The position numbers and the translations under genes were made by a program. From Opitutaceae bacterium (GTDB taxonomy: Bacteria; Verrucomicrobiota; Verrucomicrobiia; Opitutales; Opitutaceae), in assembly GCA_005799525.1 (NCBI GenBank), contig SYGN01000049.1, positions 1 to 41,453 of the forward strand: a stretch of DNA of 41,453 nt. The letters run 5' to 3'. The notes under the pieces are model-generated. The model was not told where the DNA came from. It saw only the letters and a list, made by a program, of their open reading frames with translations, and did not search any database. Position 1 is the stretch's first letter. Each line of letters begins with the position of its first letter. This document shows, one piece after another, positions 1 to 8,788 of the stretch.

Positions 1-413
1 CAGCGGAGGCGATACACGCGCTGTTCGGCGCCGCCCATTTTTTGTACGACCTCGTTGACGTCGAGCTTGAGGGGATTGTTCACCAGGCCCGTCACCTCGA
101 CGGTCCACGGCTCGGTCGTCCAGCCGCGGTTGGCGAGGACCTTCGGCTCGGCCTTGTCGGTGCCGAATTCGTAGAAATTATTGTAGCTCGTGATGTGCTC
201 GTAAGCCGTAGGCTTGAGCGCGGGATCGCGATAGTCGGCGTTGACCTTCGAGGGGAAACCGGCGGTCGCGGCGAGCACCTCACGGGCCGCGAGCGCGGCG
301 CCGCCCACACCGAGGGCTTTCAAGAAATCGCGGCGCTTGGAGAGATGGTAAAGCGACTCGGGAGTCGCGGCGGATTCGGGAAGTTCCCAGTCTTTGGGGG
401 TGCGGATGAGCAT
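1..413 (-). CDS. msrP: Protein-methionine-sulfoxide reductase catalytic subunit MsrP, 5' part only
   Basis: This is the N-terminal 137 residues of MsrP (YedY), the periplasmic molybdopterin enzyme that repairs oxidised methionines in envelope proteins, usually with the membrane heme protein MsrQ. The gene starts at the ATG at 413-411 and runs off the left edge of the window. The protein opens with the family signature MLIRTPKDWELPES. A twin-arginine-like segment KRRDFLKALG (about residues 27-36) follows, then an Ala/Gly-rich export signal. Next comes the family-typical stretch SYNNFYEFGTDKAEPK (about residues 80-95), followed by the PWTVEVTGLV strand. The cofactor cysteine would lie just beyond the edge and cannot be checked. 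No msrQ is visible here. The next gene to the right is divergent, so 414-680 should hold both promoters. The family assignment is strong because order and spacing match MsrP closely. Confidence 0.9.
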   Translation of the reverse strand, partial: MLIRTPKDWELPESAATPESLYHLSKRRDFLKALGVGGAALAAREVLAATAGFPSKVNADYRDPALKPTAYEHITSYNNFYEFGTDKAEPKVLANRGWTTEPWTVEVTGLVNNPLKLDVNEVVQKMGGAEQRVYRLR

Positions 414-680
414 GGGTGGAAGTGTTGGGGTGGAAGAAGAGGAGGAGAGTTTAGGCCCGGCGAGTCGTTTGAATCAACCCAGTGGTTGGATAAAAGCAAA
501 AATCACGCGCGTCCAGCCGTGACCCGTGTCGAGGCGCGGTTGCGCCGGCTCGGGCGCTCGGCGGCCGCGTTTGGTCCCGTCGCCGCCGCTTCCGCAGTTG
601 GCAAGCGCCGCTGGGGGCTCCTCACTCAGTTATCTTCCGCACCCTTCCCCGAGTAGCCCCATGCTTTCACCCCTTTTTTT

Positions 681-2147
681 ATGAGCGCCGCCGCCTCCCG
701 ATTTTCGCCCCAGATTTGGCGCGCCGGAGTTCCGCTGGTAGTGGGCCTGCTCATCGCGGTCTGGCCGGCTCCAGCCGGGCTCGCGCCGCATGCGTGGCTC
801 TATTTCGCGCTGTTTGCAGCGGTCATTCTGGCGCTCATTACCGAACCGCTGCCGCCGGCAGCGGTCGGGCTGATCGGTGTAACGGTGATCGCTGTGTTCG
901 GCCTGCCGTTCAGTGCGGCCCAACGGCTCGACCCGACCTTTCGTATGCCGGCCGAGTCCATCAAGTGGGCCTTGGCGGGATTCTCGAACAGCACGGTCTG
1001 GCTGATCGTCGGGGCCTTCGTGTTTGCGATGGGTTACGAAAAAACCGGCCTTGGTCGCCGCATGGCCTTGGTCATGGTGCGATGGCTCGGCGGTCGCACG
1101 CTCGGGCTCGGCTATGCCATTATGCTCGCGGATTTGGTGCTCGCACCGTTCACGCCGTCGAACACCGCGCGCAGCGCCGGCACGATTTACCCCGTGATCC
1201 GCAGCATCCCGGGCCTCTACGGTTCGCTGCCTGGAGAGTCGGCGCGCAAGATCGGTGCCTACCTCATGTGGACGGGGTTCGCGACGACGTGTGTGACCAG
1301 CTCACTGTTTGTCACTGCGCTCGCACCCAATCTCCTCGCTCTGGATTTCGTGAAGAAAACGACGGGCATCACCATCACTTGGGGCGAGTGGTGCCTGGGC
1401 TTTCTCCCGATTGGCTGTCCCCTGTTGCTCGCCCTGCCGTGGTTGGTCTACAAAATTTATCCTCCGGAGATCCGCGTGAGCGCGGAAGCGCCGCGTTGGG
1501 CCGCGCAGGAACTCGCGACGCTCGGCCGGATCACGCGGCGGGAATGGATCATGGCCGCCCTCGTGGGTGCCGCGCTCGGCCTGTGGATTTTTGGAGCGAG
1601 TGTGATCGACGCCACGCTAGTCGCGTTCGTGGCGATTTCGCTGATGGTTGTCTGCCGCGTCGTCGCGTGGTCGGACATTCTCGGCAATACAGCGGCGTGG
1701 AACACGTTTGTCTGGTTCGCCACGCTGGTGAACCTCGCCGATGGCTTGAACAAGTCCGGCTTCGTCGCGTGGTTTGGCCAACACGCCGCCGCGCTGCTCG
1801 TCGGCTATTCACCGTTGTTCGTCATGGTCGTGCTCGTGGCTTTTTTCTTTTTGATCCACTACCTGTTTGCGGGCCTCACGCCGCATACGACGGCCCTTTT
1901 GCCCGTCGTGCTCGCCGCCGGGGCCGCCGTTCCGGACCTACCGGTCCGGACCTTTGCGCTGCTCCTCGCGTTTTCGCTCGGGATCATGGGCGTGCTCACG
2001 CCTTACGCCACGGGCCCGGCTCCAGTCTACTACGGTTGCGGCTTTATCACGCGCCGCGATTTCTGGCGGCTCGGGCTGACCTTCGGGCTGATTTTTCTCA
2101 GCGCGTTGCTGCTGATCGGTGTGCCCTGGCTCGGCCTCGCGAAGTGA
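681..2147 (+). CDS. DASS (SLC13)-family anion transporter, CitT/TtdT type
   Basis: A 488-residue inner-membrane protein with about twelve hydrophobic segments, the usual size for DASS (divalent anion:sodium symporter) transporters such as the citrate/succinate and tartrate/succinate antiporters and plant 2-oxoglutarate/malate translocators. Two family signatures are visible. The first half carries PFTPSNTARSAGTIYP (about residues 157-172). The second half carries GLTPHTTALLPV (about 397-408) and PYATGPAPVYYGCG (about 441-454). These paired Ser-Asn-Thr and Thr-Pro-His-Thr type loops bind the carboxylates and, in symporters, sodium. The substrate is probably a C4-C6 dicarboxylate, but the sequence does not settle which one or whether transport is exchange or sodium symport. 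It stands alone, divergent from msrP. The ATG at 681 is chosen because the hydrophobic region starts soon after it. Confidence 0.88.
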   Translation: MSAAASRFSPQIWRAGVPLVVGLLIAVWPAPAGLAPHAWLYFALFAAVILALITEPLPPAAVGLIGVTVIAVFGLPFSAAQRLDPTFRMPAESIKWALAGFSNSTVWLIVGAFVFAMGYEKTGLGRRMALVMVRWLGGRTLGLGYAIMLADLVLAPFTPSNTARSAGTIYPVIRSIPGLYGSLPGESARKIGAYLMWTGFATTCVTSSLFVTALAPNLLALDFVKKTTGITITWGEWCLGFLPIGCPLLLALPWLVYKIYPPEIRVSAEAPRWAAQELATLGRITRREWIMAALVGAALGLWIFGASVIDATLVAFVAISLMVVCRVVAWSDILGNTAAWNTFVWFATLVNLADGLNKSGFVAWFGQHAAALLVGYSPLFVMVVLVAFFFLIHYLFAGLTPHTTALLPVVLAAGAAVPDLPVRTFALLLAFSLGIMGVLTPYATGPAPVYYGCGFITRRDFWRLGLTFGLIFLSALLLIGVPWLGLAK

Positions 2148-2206
2148 ACGCGCGTCCGCGCGCGGTCACGCTCCCAAGCAACCGCCACTGCTGAGAGCGT
2201 GGCTGC

Positions 2207-2562
2207 AAGCGGGCTGGTCAGTTTACGGAAAATTTTCCCACCAACAAAATTTTCCCACCTCAAATTCCGAGGCTCGGGGCCGGGGTCTTCCAGCCGTTGA
2301 AGGTCCCTCCGCCCGGCACAGCTCAACTGTTTTCCGATTAATAAAACCGCCGGTAGAGGGTAGGAATATTTTATGGGTAGGGCACAACCATGCGCTGATT
2401 TCTTATTCGGCAAAAAAATGTGCGGTAAAAGATGGGGACTTCTGTTCTCTGCATTTTTTACTAGGAAGATTTTCCAAGCCGCAGACAGGCGGGACCAACC
2501 ACTCGGAACATGCTCTCCGGTTTCTTTCAGTCGGGGCCAAAACTTTTTTTGGGGTGGGGGCT
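2207..2562. repeat. Dispersed intergenic repeat, copy 1
   Basis: This roughly 355-base stretch between the transporter and the TonB receptor matches 13187-13536 in the same orientation along its whole length, with scattered substitutions and small indels. Conserved blocks include AAGCGGGCTGGTCA at the left end and a twin AAAATTTTCC motif with 17-base period (2229-2242 and 2246-2259). Others are CCGATTAATAAAACCGCCGG, then GGGTAGGGCACAACCAT, and GCCGCAGACAGGCGGGAC near the right end. Reading frames are not kept between the copies because of one-base indels, so it is probably non-coding. Function unknown. Confidence 0.8.
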
Positions 2563-2569
2563 CCCAAGA

Positions 2570-2592
2570 CGCGGGCTGAAGCCTCGCGCTAC
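2570..2592 (-). repeat. REP-like GTAG palindrome overlapping a stop codon
   Basis: On the minus strand a GTAG tetranucleotide (2592-2589) is followed by an imperfect palindrome, CGCGAGGC-TTCA-GCCCGCG. This is the architecture of REP elements mobilised by RAYT (TnpA-REP) transposases. The TAG of the GTAG is also the stop codon of the TonB receptor gene, so the element abuts that reading frame exactly. Confidence 0.55.
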
Positions 2593-4778
2593 CACGAGCC
2601 GCGGACACCGCCGAGCAACAGGCGCGGGGTGCCGACGTTGACGACACCGTCGGCGCTGCGGCCGGTTTCGACGCGGGCGTCGGTAAGGTTTTCGAGAGTG
2701 AAAAAGAGCGTGAGATGTTTCGTGAGCGGACGTGTGACGCCGAGGTCGGCCACGACCCCTTCGCCGAGGCGGAGGTTATTTTCGTCGTCCTCGAATTGTC
2801 GCCCGATCCAGCGCACGCGCGGCGTGAACGTGAGCTGCCCCGGTGCGCGCCAGGTGGCGCCGAGTGTGGCGCTGCGGCGCGGGACTTGGGCCACTTGTTT
2901 GCCGACGAGTGCGAGAACAACCGTCGCGCGGCGCACCGTCGCGTCGTTGAAAAGGGTGGCGGCGTTGAACGAGAAGGCGGCGGAGACGTTCCACGTGGCG
3001 GAAAGTTCGCCGCCCTGCGTGCGTGTGCGGTCGAGGTTGAGGCGCTGGCGTCCGAGTCCCCCGGCGGCCAGCGTGCCGACGATGGGGAACGTGCCGGGCC
3101 CGCGTGCGATGGTGACGTTGCCTACTGCATGATGGAGATCGTTCCAAAAGGCGGTGGCAGCGAGGGTGAGTGGTGCGGGTTGGGTGGGGGCGCCGAGCGC
3201 GGGTGGCGTCGGATGGCCGAAGGGCGTCCACTCGACGCCGATTTCGGCGGTCGTGACCGACTCGGTGCGGAGCGCGGGATTCGCCTCGGTGACATTCGCT
3301 CCCTGGCGAAACGGGCGATAGAGTTCGTTGAGCGTGGGGCGGCGGAACGCTTGTTGGGTGTTGGCGCGAAGGCGCCACGCGGCGTCAGGTTTCCACACCA
3401 AGCCGAGGCTCGGGCTGAACGCGGTGCCGTCGCGGTCGGCGTACTGGTCATCACGCGAGGCGATGCCGGTAGCGCGATCTGATTCACGTCGGTGGCCGTC
3501 GGTTTCACCCCACGAGTTGAGTCGCACACCGGCGGTGCCGCGCAGCTGCGGAGCGAGCGCTCGCTCGTGCAGCGCGAAGACGCCGAGGTCGGCCTGTTTG
3601 CCGCCGGCGACGCGGAGGCGTGTGAAGCTGCCGGCAACGAACGTGAAATATTCGCGCGTCTCGCCGCGCGTGGTGCGCGCATCCGCGCCGGCGCTCGTGC
3701 GTGAATCGCGGCCGTGTTTCCATGTGCCGGTCCACGTGGCTCCGAGCACGGTGGAGGGCACGGAGAACTGGTCGCTCGCGGGCGTCTCGGCGGTGCGGGT
3801 GGCGTTGACCGAACTGAACGTGCTCGAGAAGCCCTGATCCTGCGCGTAGGCGGTGGCTTTCCACCCAAAGGTGTCGACCGGTTGGCCCGCGAAATTTACG
3901 GCGAGGGAGCGTTCGCGCGAGCCGTTGTGCTGGTAGGGTGTGCCATTCCCGCGTTGCTCTGCAAAGCTACGAAAGGCCGCGCTCCAGGAAAGTTTTTCAC
4001 CGAGCGGTTGGCGCCAGCGGAGATTTAAGAGGGTGTGCCGGCTCCACGCCGCCACGTCGATCGGGCCGCGACGTTCCGGCGCGACGAGGGCGAAGCCATC
4101 GGTCGCGAAGACCTGCGCCCCGAGGTCAAACGTACCCAGCGCTCCGGGCTGCGTGTGAACAATTTCGGCGCTGCGGGTGCCAAAATCGCCGAACATCGCG
4201 TTGGCCCCGGTCGTCTGGTCGGAGGGCTGTTGCGTGAGAATCTGCACAACGCCGCCGAGCGCGGCGTTGCCCCACGCGGTCGCGCCGCCACCTTGGACAA
4301 CTTCGACGCGTGCGAGATTTTCGCGGGCGACCTTGGTCCACGCGACCCAGCCGCCGAAGGGATCGTTGAGCGGCACGCCGTCGAGGAGGACGAGTGAGCG
4401 GCTCGCGCCACTGGGGCCGAGGCCGCGCAGCGACACGCCTTGCGCGGTAGGGTTGGCGGACAAACTATCACTGCGGCGGAAGAGACTGAAGCCCGGCACG
4501 GAGCGGAGCGCGCCGTCGAGAGTGGCGGTGGGTGAGGCGCGGAGAGCCTCGTTGTCGAAGTCGCGCACCGAGAACGCGACCTGCTCCGCGGGCTGCGGCG
4601 TGCGCGTGGCGGTCACGACTTCGGCGGGGAGGGCGACGGTTTGCGCGTGAGCGGACCGCGCGCTCACGTTTGCAGCCACGAGCAGGACGAGGAGGAGCGC
4701 GCTTGCGCGCGCTGGAAGGGCGTGGCGGAGGCAATCGCCTGCAAGCAGGCTCGGACCGAGGCGGGGATGAGGAATCAT
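2589..4778 (-). CDS. TonB-dependent outer-membrane receptor
   Basis: An outer-membrane beta-barrel receptor of about 729 residues that would import a scarce nutrient using TonB energy. From the ATG at 4778 it has a basic N-terminus and a hydrophobic signal (ALLLVLLVAANVSA) ending near AHAQT. A TonB-box-like segment EVVTATRTP comes next. The plug domain follows, with SVRGF-type sequence (QGVSLRGLGPSGASRSLVLL), DGVPLNDPFGG and the VEVVQGGGATAWGNAALGGVV plug end. The remainder is an alternating barrel ending GVRGSW. The plug resembles BtuB/CirA-type receptors rather than SusC, and it lacks a carboxypeptidase-like N-terminal domain. No cobalamin-riboswitch core was found upstream, so the substrate is open. 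A longer frame runs up to 4925, but 4778 gives the better signal peptide. It is transcribed divergently from the gene at 5050. Confidence 0.88.
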   Translation of the reverse strand: MIPHPRLGPSLLAGDCLRHALPARASALLLVLLVAANVSARSAHAQTVALPAEVVTATRTPQPAEQVAFSVRDFDNEALRASPTATLDGALRSVPGFSLFRRSDSLSANPTAQGVSLRGLGPSGASRSLVLLDGVPLNDPFGGWVAWTKVARENLARVEVVQGGGATAWGNAALGGVVQILTQQPSDQTTGANAMFGDFGTRSAEIVHTQPGALGTFDLGAQVFATDGFALVAPERRGPIDVAAWSRHTLLNLRWRQPLGEKLSWSAAFRSFAEQRGNGTPYQHNGSRERSLAVNFAGQPVDTFGWKATAYAQDQGFSSTFSSVNATRTAETPASDQFSVPSTVLGATWTGTWKHGRDSRTSAGADARTTRGETREYFTFVAGSFTRLRVAGGKQADLGVFALHERALAPQLRGTAGVRLNSWGETDGHRRESDRATGIASRDDQYADRDGTAFSPSLGLVWKPDAAWRLRANTQQAFRRPTLNELYRPFRQGANVTEANPALRTESVTTAEIGVEWTPFGHPTPPALGAPTQPAPLTLAATAFWNDLHHAVGNVTIARGPGTFPIVGTLAAGGLGRQRLNLDRTRTQGGELSATWNVSAAFSFNAATLFNDATVRRATVVLALVGKQVAQVPRRSATLGATWRAPGQLTFTPRVRWIGRQFEDDENNLRLGEGVVADLGVTRPLTKHLTLFFTLENLTDARVETGRSADGVVNVGTPRLLLGGVRGSW

Positions 4779-5049
4779 GGTGGGTTGCAGCGGGCGGCGA
4801 TTTGGGCTGCGGTCACGGGTGGAGCAGAGCGCAATTAGGGCAGAAATGGGCTGCGGGGCGGGTTTCATGGGACCGTAAGCGCAGGGAGACGTGCGCGCGG
4901 GCGCAAGGGCGCGAGGGTTGATCAATCAAATGGCCGGCTGCGACGGCCCGCCACGCCCACCCCACGCGTGTCACGTCGCGCGATTTGGCTCGGCAATGGA
5001 GCGGGCATTTGGGATGGGTCAGGTTGAGCACGTTACCATTTCATTTTCT

Positions 5050-6825
5050 ATGTCACTCTGGGAATATAAGGTCATCACGAGCGGGAAAGGTGGCTTTGCC
5101 ACGCCCGCGATGCTGGAGAAATTTCTGAACGATCTCGGCCGCGACGAGTGGGAGATCATTCACTATCACTCCACGCCCGACAATCTGCTCGCCTTCACCG
5201 GCCTCGCGCGGCGCTCGACGCAACGCGACTGGACGCTGGCGGACGCCGCCGCGGCCGCCGCCAAGGCCGAGGCTGAGAAGCTTCGCGCGGAGTTTGCCGC
5301 GAAATTCGAGGCCGCCACGCGGCCCGCTTCCGCCGCCGGAGCCCCCGAGGCGCCGCCCGCCAGTTTCATCGAGGAAAAGTCCGCCCCGGACGATGGATTC
5401 CGCAAGCCGGTGGACACGTCCCGCGACGATGATCCCGAAGAGCCCGGCGAGCCGAAGGACGATTGGGACAATCTTACCGCCTCGGCGGAAGAGGAGTTGC
5501 CGGTGTTTTTCGACGCCATCAAACCGCACCTCCGTCGAAACCAGCGCTGTGCCGGCATGAGCGTCGGCACCGACTATCTCGCGAAGAAGTGGGACCAGGC
5601 TGAGGAGGACATCAAGGGCGCGCTCGTCGAGTGCGGTTTTGTGCTCCCCGCCGACGAGGATTCCCGCGTCGAGTATGTCGAATACGACGGCGATCTCTAT
5701 TGGCTGAACATCAATCGCCGCGGCGAACTCTGGATCAACACGAAGGAGAAGCCGCGTCCCGTTTTCCGCAATGTGAAGGCCACCCGCATCGAGCAACCGG
5801 CCGAAGAGCCCAAGCCCGAGCCATCGGCCCCGCCCGTCGCCGAGCAACCGGCCGCCCGGCCTCATTTTGAGACCCGCGCGCGCCGCGAAGCTGCGGCAGC
5901 AGAACTGGCACCCACCGCCGCGTCGACCGACGGCGCTCCGATCGCCGCACCGGCTGAATCCACCGGCGCGGTGGCACCGGCACCCGCCGCCGCGGTAGCC
6001 GCAGTGGCGGCTACGCCGCTACCCGCGAGCGGCGAGTTGTTGAACAAAATCCGTCCCCAGATGCGCCGCAATCGCCGCGGCCCCGGCGGCTCCGGCAGCA
6101 CCTCCTTCTTGGCCCGCGCGCTGCGCCGGACTGAGCCGGAACTCATCGCTGCCTTCGCCGCGATCGGTCTCATTTTGCCGGCCAATCCGAACGACAAACC
6201 TATTTTCGTGATGTTCGGCGAAGAAGTCTGGTGGGTGAACCAGGATTCGCGCGGCGGCGTGTGGATCAACGGTCGCGACAAGCAGCCCGGTGAAGTCCTC
6301 GCTCCGGCCGATCAGCCCACCACCACAGCAGTGCCGGCAGCGGACTCGGCCGCCCCGGCTCCTGCCGAGACGGCGTCAAGTCCCGTCGCGGCGACCGCAG
6401 CGGAACCGGCAACGCCCCCTCCGTCGGCGATGGTGACGCCTGCTCCGGCAGCCGACGCTGGCGCTACTCCTGTTCCGGGCAACGTTTTGGCCGCCGTGCG
6501 TCTGCTCTTGAAAGAGACCCGCACCGGTGGGTTCGCCGGCAAGCTCGACCGCGTCGCCGACGAACTGAGCAAGTCGTCCGCCGAGCTCACGGCTGCGCTC
6601 CTCAGCGCCGGGCTCCAAGTGCCCGCTAAGGCCAAGGAGAAACCGATATTCGTCGAACACGCCGGTGAAATTTTCTGGCTGAATAAGAACGCGAAAGACG
6701 AACTCTGGGTCAACGCCAAGGCTTCAAAGTTTGTGGCCGCAGCGGACGACGGCGACGAGAAGAAACCGGCGCGTCGCAGCAGCAGCAGCGGCGGTGGCGG
6801 CGGACGTTCGCGTAAGAAAGAGTAA
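5050..6825 (+). CDS. DUF4177-like protein with three copies of an unrecognised ~90-residue module
   Basis: A 591-residue, apparently cytoplasmic protein with no signal peptide. Residues 1-55 (start SLWEYKVITSGKGGFATPAM) look like a DUF4177 small domain: a tyrosine-lysine strand, a helix, then a GRDEWEII strand. A charged Ala/Lys/Glu helix follows. Then three copies of one module appear, at roughly residues 155-240, 330-415 and 475-560. Each has a helical half ending in a G-hydrophobic-LPA or VPA turn, and a beta half with the pattern G-D/E-x-aromatic-W-L/V-N-x6-L/V-W-I/V-N. Long Pro/Ala/Glu linkers join the copies. The C-terminus is basic and Gly/Ser-rich (SSSGGGGGRSRKKE). The module could be a winged-helix or nucleic-acid-binding fold, but that is a guess and no family is recognised. 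The start at 5050 is preferred over 4891 because the DUF4177-like domain begins there. The gene is convergent with the next one, with a REP pair between them. Confidence 0.8.
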   Translation: MSLWEYKVITSGKGGFATPAMLEKFLNDLGRDEWEIIHYHSTPDNLLAFTGLARRSTQRDWTLADAAAAAAKAEAEKLRAEFAAKFEAATRPASAAGAPEAPPASFIEEKSAPDDGFRKPVDTSRDDDPEEPGEPKDDWDNLTASAEEELPVFFDAIKPHLRRNQRCAGMSVGTDYLAKKWDQAEEDIKGALVECGFVLPADEDSRVEYVEYDGDLYWLNINRRGELWINTKEKPRPVFRNVKATRIEQPAEEPKPEPSAPPVAEQPAARPHFETRARREAAAAELAPTAASTDGAPIAAPAESTGAVAPAPAAAVAAVAATPLPASGELLNKIRPQMRRNRRGPGGSGSTSFLARALRRTEPELIAAFAAIGLILPANPNDKPIFVMFGEEVWWVNQDSRGGVWINGRDKQPGEVLAPADQPTTTAVPAADSAAPAPAETASSPVAATAAEPATPPPSAMVTPAPAADAGATPVPGNVLAAVRLLLKETRTGGFAGKLDRVADELSKSSAELTAALLSAGLQVPAKAKEKPIFVEHAGEIFWLNKNAKDELWVNAKASKFVAAADDGDEKKPARRSSSSGGGGGRSRKKE

Positions 6826-6845
6826 CCGCCAACTGGGGTGTTTTT

Positions 6846-6909
6846 GTAGGCCCGGCCGCTGGCCGGGCGCCGCGTCAGCGGGGGACAACCGGTCACCGCC
6901 CGGTTCTAC
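6846..6909. repeat. Inverted pair of REP-like GTAG elements (BIME-like)
   Basis: GTAG (6846-6849) precedes a perfect palindrome GCCCGGCC-GCT-GGCCGGGC (6850-6868). On the other strand GTAG (6909-6906) precedes AACCGG-n7-CCGGTT (6905-6887). Two GTAG-palindromes facing each other between convergent genes is the usual form and place of REP pairs linked to RAYT transposases. It may also end transcription of both genes. Confidence 0.6.
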
Positions 6910-6946
6910 AACGGCGGCACCTTCGCGCGGCGGCACCTGCTTGCAG

Positions 6947-8788
6947 CTACTTTTCGCCGAACGTTGCGCGGATGTAGGCGAGCACGGCCTTGCGTTGGCC
7001 GGCGGTGGTCATCGCGCCGAACGGGGGCATCCCTTTCAGCTCCACGCCTTCGGTGATGATCTTGATCAGTTCAGCGTCGGCCTTCGCGAGGCGGGTTTTG
7101 TCGTCGCGGAAATTGGCGGCGCCGCCGGGGATGCCGCGGCCGTCGGGTTGGTGGCAGGGCACGCAGTAGAGGCGGTAGATTTTTTCGCCGGCGGCAACGA
7201 GCTCGGCAGGTGAGGTGGTGGCGACGGCGGCGGCGGTTTTAGCATCGCCGGCGTTTTCGTCCGGGCGCGGAAGGCGCGTGGTGCCGCCGACGGTGCGCTC
7301 GCCGTTGAGGAGCCGGTTGGCGGTGTAGTAGCCGAGCGGGTTGGCCAGCGGTTGATTGTCGGTGGTGCGCAGGGCGGCTACGGAGAGCTCGTAGACGAAG
7401 CCGGGTTTTAGTTCGGCGAGCGCGAGTTCGGCGGAGAGACCGTCGGCACTGGGGCGCACGGCGGTGACGGCGACGCGGGCCTCGTCGACCCACGGGGAGC
7501 CGTATTTGTATTGGTAGTAATAGCGGAAGCGATTGACCTCAAAATTAGCGGCGGCGGCGAGGGTAGCCGCGCTCATCGGACGCGTGAACGTGAGACGGAA
7601 GCCGCGATCGGTGAGCTTCACATCGCGGACTTCGGGCGAGACCTCGCGATCCCAGACGACGCGTTGCAGGCCATTGGCGCCCGCGCCCCAGCCGCCGGCC
7701 GCGCCGAGGCAGAGGCTGCCGTCGGGCGCGAAGGTGCTGCGGGTGATGCCGGCGAGGAGTTTTTCACCGGAGGTGTAGGCGGCCGTCTCATTGCGGCCGA
7801 GAAACGGGAAACACACGCCTTGCCACTCGCCCGCGACTTTCTCGAGGGCCGCACGGATGATGAGCTTCGTGTAGTCGCCGGCGAACACTTGGCCGGCGAA
7901 AGGTCCGAATTTTCCGCCCGTGGTGTCCCAGAGGATCTCGCCGCCGGAGACTCCCATCGGGCCGTGAGGGAAGACGACGGCGGGGGACTTATAACGTTTC
8001 CACGCCTGCTCGGTCGTGAAGGTCTTGGCGTCGAAGCCCGGCTCCCATTTCAGGCTCGCGACGTGGCCGTGAAAATCGCCTTGGGCCACGTGCAGAAGTC
8101 CGCACGAGGGCTTGTAGTCACCTTGGTTCTCATTGACGAAGAAGTCACCGTCGGGGCTCAGGCCGACTCCGTTGGGCTGGCGGAAACCGCTCGCGAGGGG
8201 CGTGAGTTTTCCGTCGGGGGCAATCTTGACCGCCCAGCCGCGCCACGGCAGACTCGAGTATTGGCCAGTCGTTTCGAGCAGGGGCGAAGGATCGAGTCGG
8301 CCGCGCACTTCGCCGGGGGTGATCGGAAGTTTGTCACCGCTCGAGCTGTTGGAAATGACCCCGAGAAAATTGCCTGCGGAGTCGCGGCGGAGGCCGAAGA
8401 AAAACTCGTGGTAGTTGTGCGAGATACCCCACTGGCCGCCGAGGGCGTCGAAGGTGTCGGCGCGGCCGTCTCCATCGGTGTCGGTGGCTCTGAGGAGTTC
8501 GGGGCGATGGGCGATGAAGACGACTTGGTCGGACTCGACGACGAGCCCGAGGGGCTCGTTGAGGCCGCGGGCGAAGCAGCGCCAGGCGCCGGTGGTGGAG
8601 CGCATCCAGACTTCACCGTAACGCGTCGTGACCACGAGCGTGCCCGTCGGCGAAAAACCGACGCCCACGATACCCCCGCGCAGCTCGGCGGGCCGCGGGA
8701 TGTTCTCAATGCGGTAACCGGCGTGCGCGCAGGGGGCGGCGAGCGCGAGCGTTACGATGAGCAATAAGAAACGGAAAAAAGACTTCAT
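6947..8788 (-). CDS. Exported beta-propeller (PQQ/sorbosone dehydrogenase-like) protein with C-terminal cytochrome c domain
   Basis: A 613-residue exported protein of the PVC-type heme-binding group. A signal peptide (MKSFFRFLLLIVTLALA, cleavage near AHAG) is followed by a propeller-like region of about 370 residues. That region has repeated G-hydrophobic-SPDG/APDG motifs and a calcium-like DTDGDGRAD loop, typical of sugar-dehydrogenase or sorbosone-dehydrogenase-like domains. An Ig-like segment comes next, then a monoheme cytochrome c domain with C542-VP-C545-H546 and a likely distal Met at KGMPPFG (about residue 587). It may oxidise a sugar or alcohol and pass electrons to the respiratory chain, but the substrate cannot be read from the sequence. 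The start ATG at 8788 overlaps the upstream stop by four bases, so translation is probably coupled. A longer frame to 8884 would destroy the signal peptide. Confidence 0.85.
   Translation of the reverse strand: MKSFFRFLLLIVTLALAAPCAHAGYRIENIPRPAELRGGIVGVGFSPTGTLVVTTRYGEVWMRSTTGAWRCFARGLNEPLGLVVESDQVVFIAHRPELLRATDTDGDGRADTFDALGGQWGISHNYHEFFFGLRRDSAGNFLGVISNSSSGDKLPITPGEVRGRLDPSPLLETTGQYSSLPWRGWAVKIAPDGKLTPLASGFRQPNGVGLSPDGDFFVNENQGDYKPSCGLLHVAQGDFHGHVASLKWEPGFDAKTFTTEQAWKRYKSPAVVFPHGPMGVSGGEILWDTTGGKFGPFAGQVFAGDYTKLIIRAALEKVAGEWQGVCFPFLGRNETAAYTSGEKLLAGITRSTFAPDGSLCLGAAGGWGAGANGLQRVVWDREVSPEVRDVKLTDRGFRLTFTRPMSAATLAAAANFEVNRFRYYYQYKYGSPWVDEARVAVTAVRPSADGLSAELALAELKPGFVYELSVAALRTTDNQPLANPLGYYTANRLLNGERTVGGTTRLPRPDENAGDAKTAAAVATTSPAELVAAGEKIYRLYCVPCHQPDGRGIPGGAANFRDDKTRLAKADAELIKIITEGVELKGMPPFGAMTTAGQRKAVLAYIRATFGEK

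Noticed and set aside
2030-2920. A 296-residue minus-strand open frame through the dispersed repeat, with peptide phrases also seen in the second copy (PLPAVLLIGK).
   Set aside because: It overlaps the ends of two well-supported genes, and a one-base indel breaks the shared frame between the repeat copies. The likeness is at DNA level.
4779-5049. Possible cobalamin riboswitch upstream of the TonB receptor at 2589-4778.
   Set aside because: No B12-box (GCCACTG-type) core or the usual surrounding pairing was found on the minus strand.
5053-5865. A 270-codon minus-strand frame inside the triple-module gene.
   Set aside because: It is the antisense shadow of a repeat-containing protein whose W-x-N pattern recurs three times only in the plus-strand frame.
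7511-8767. A long plus-strand open frame of 418 codons opposite the cytochrome c gene.
   Set aside because: It mirrors the coding strand of a protein with clear signal peptide and CxxCH motif. High GC keeps antisense frames open.
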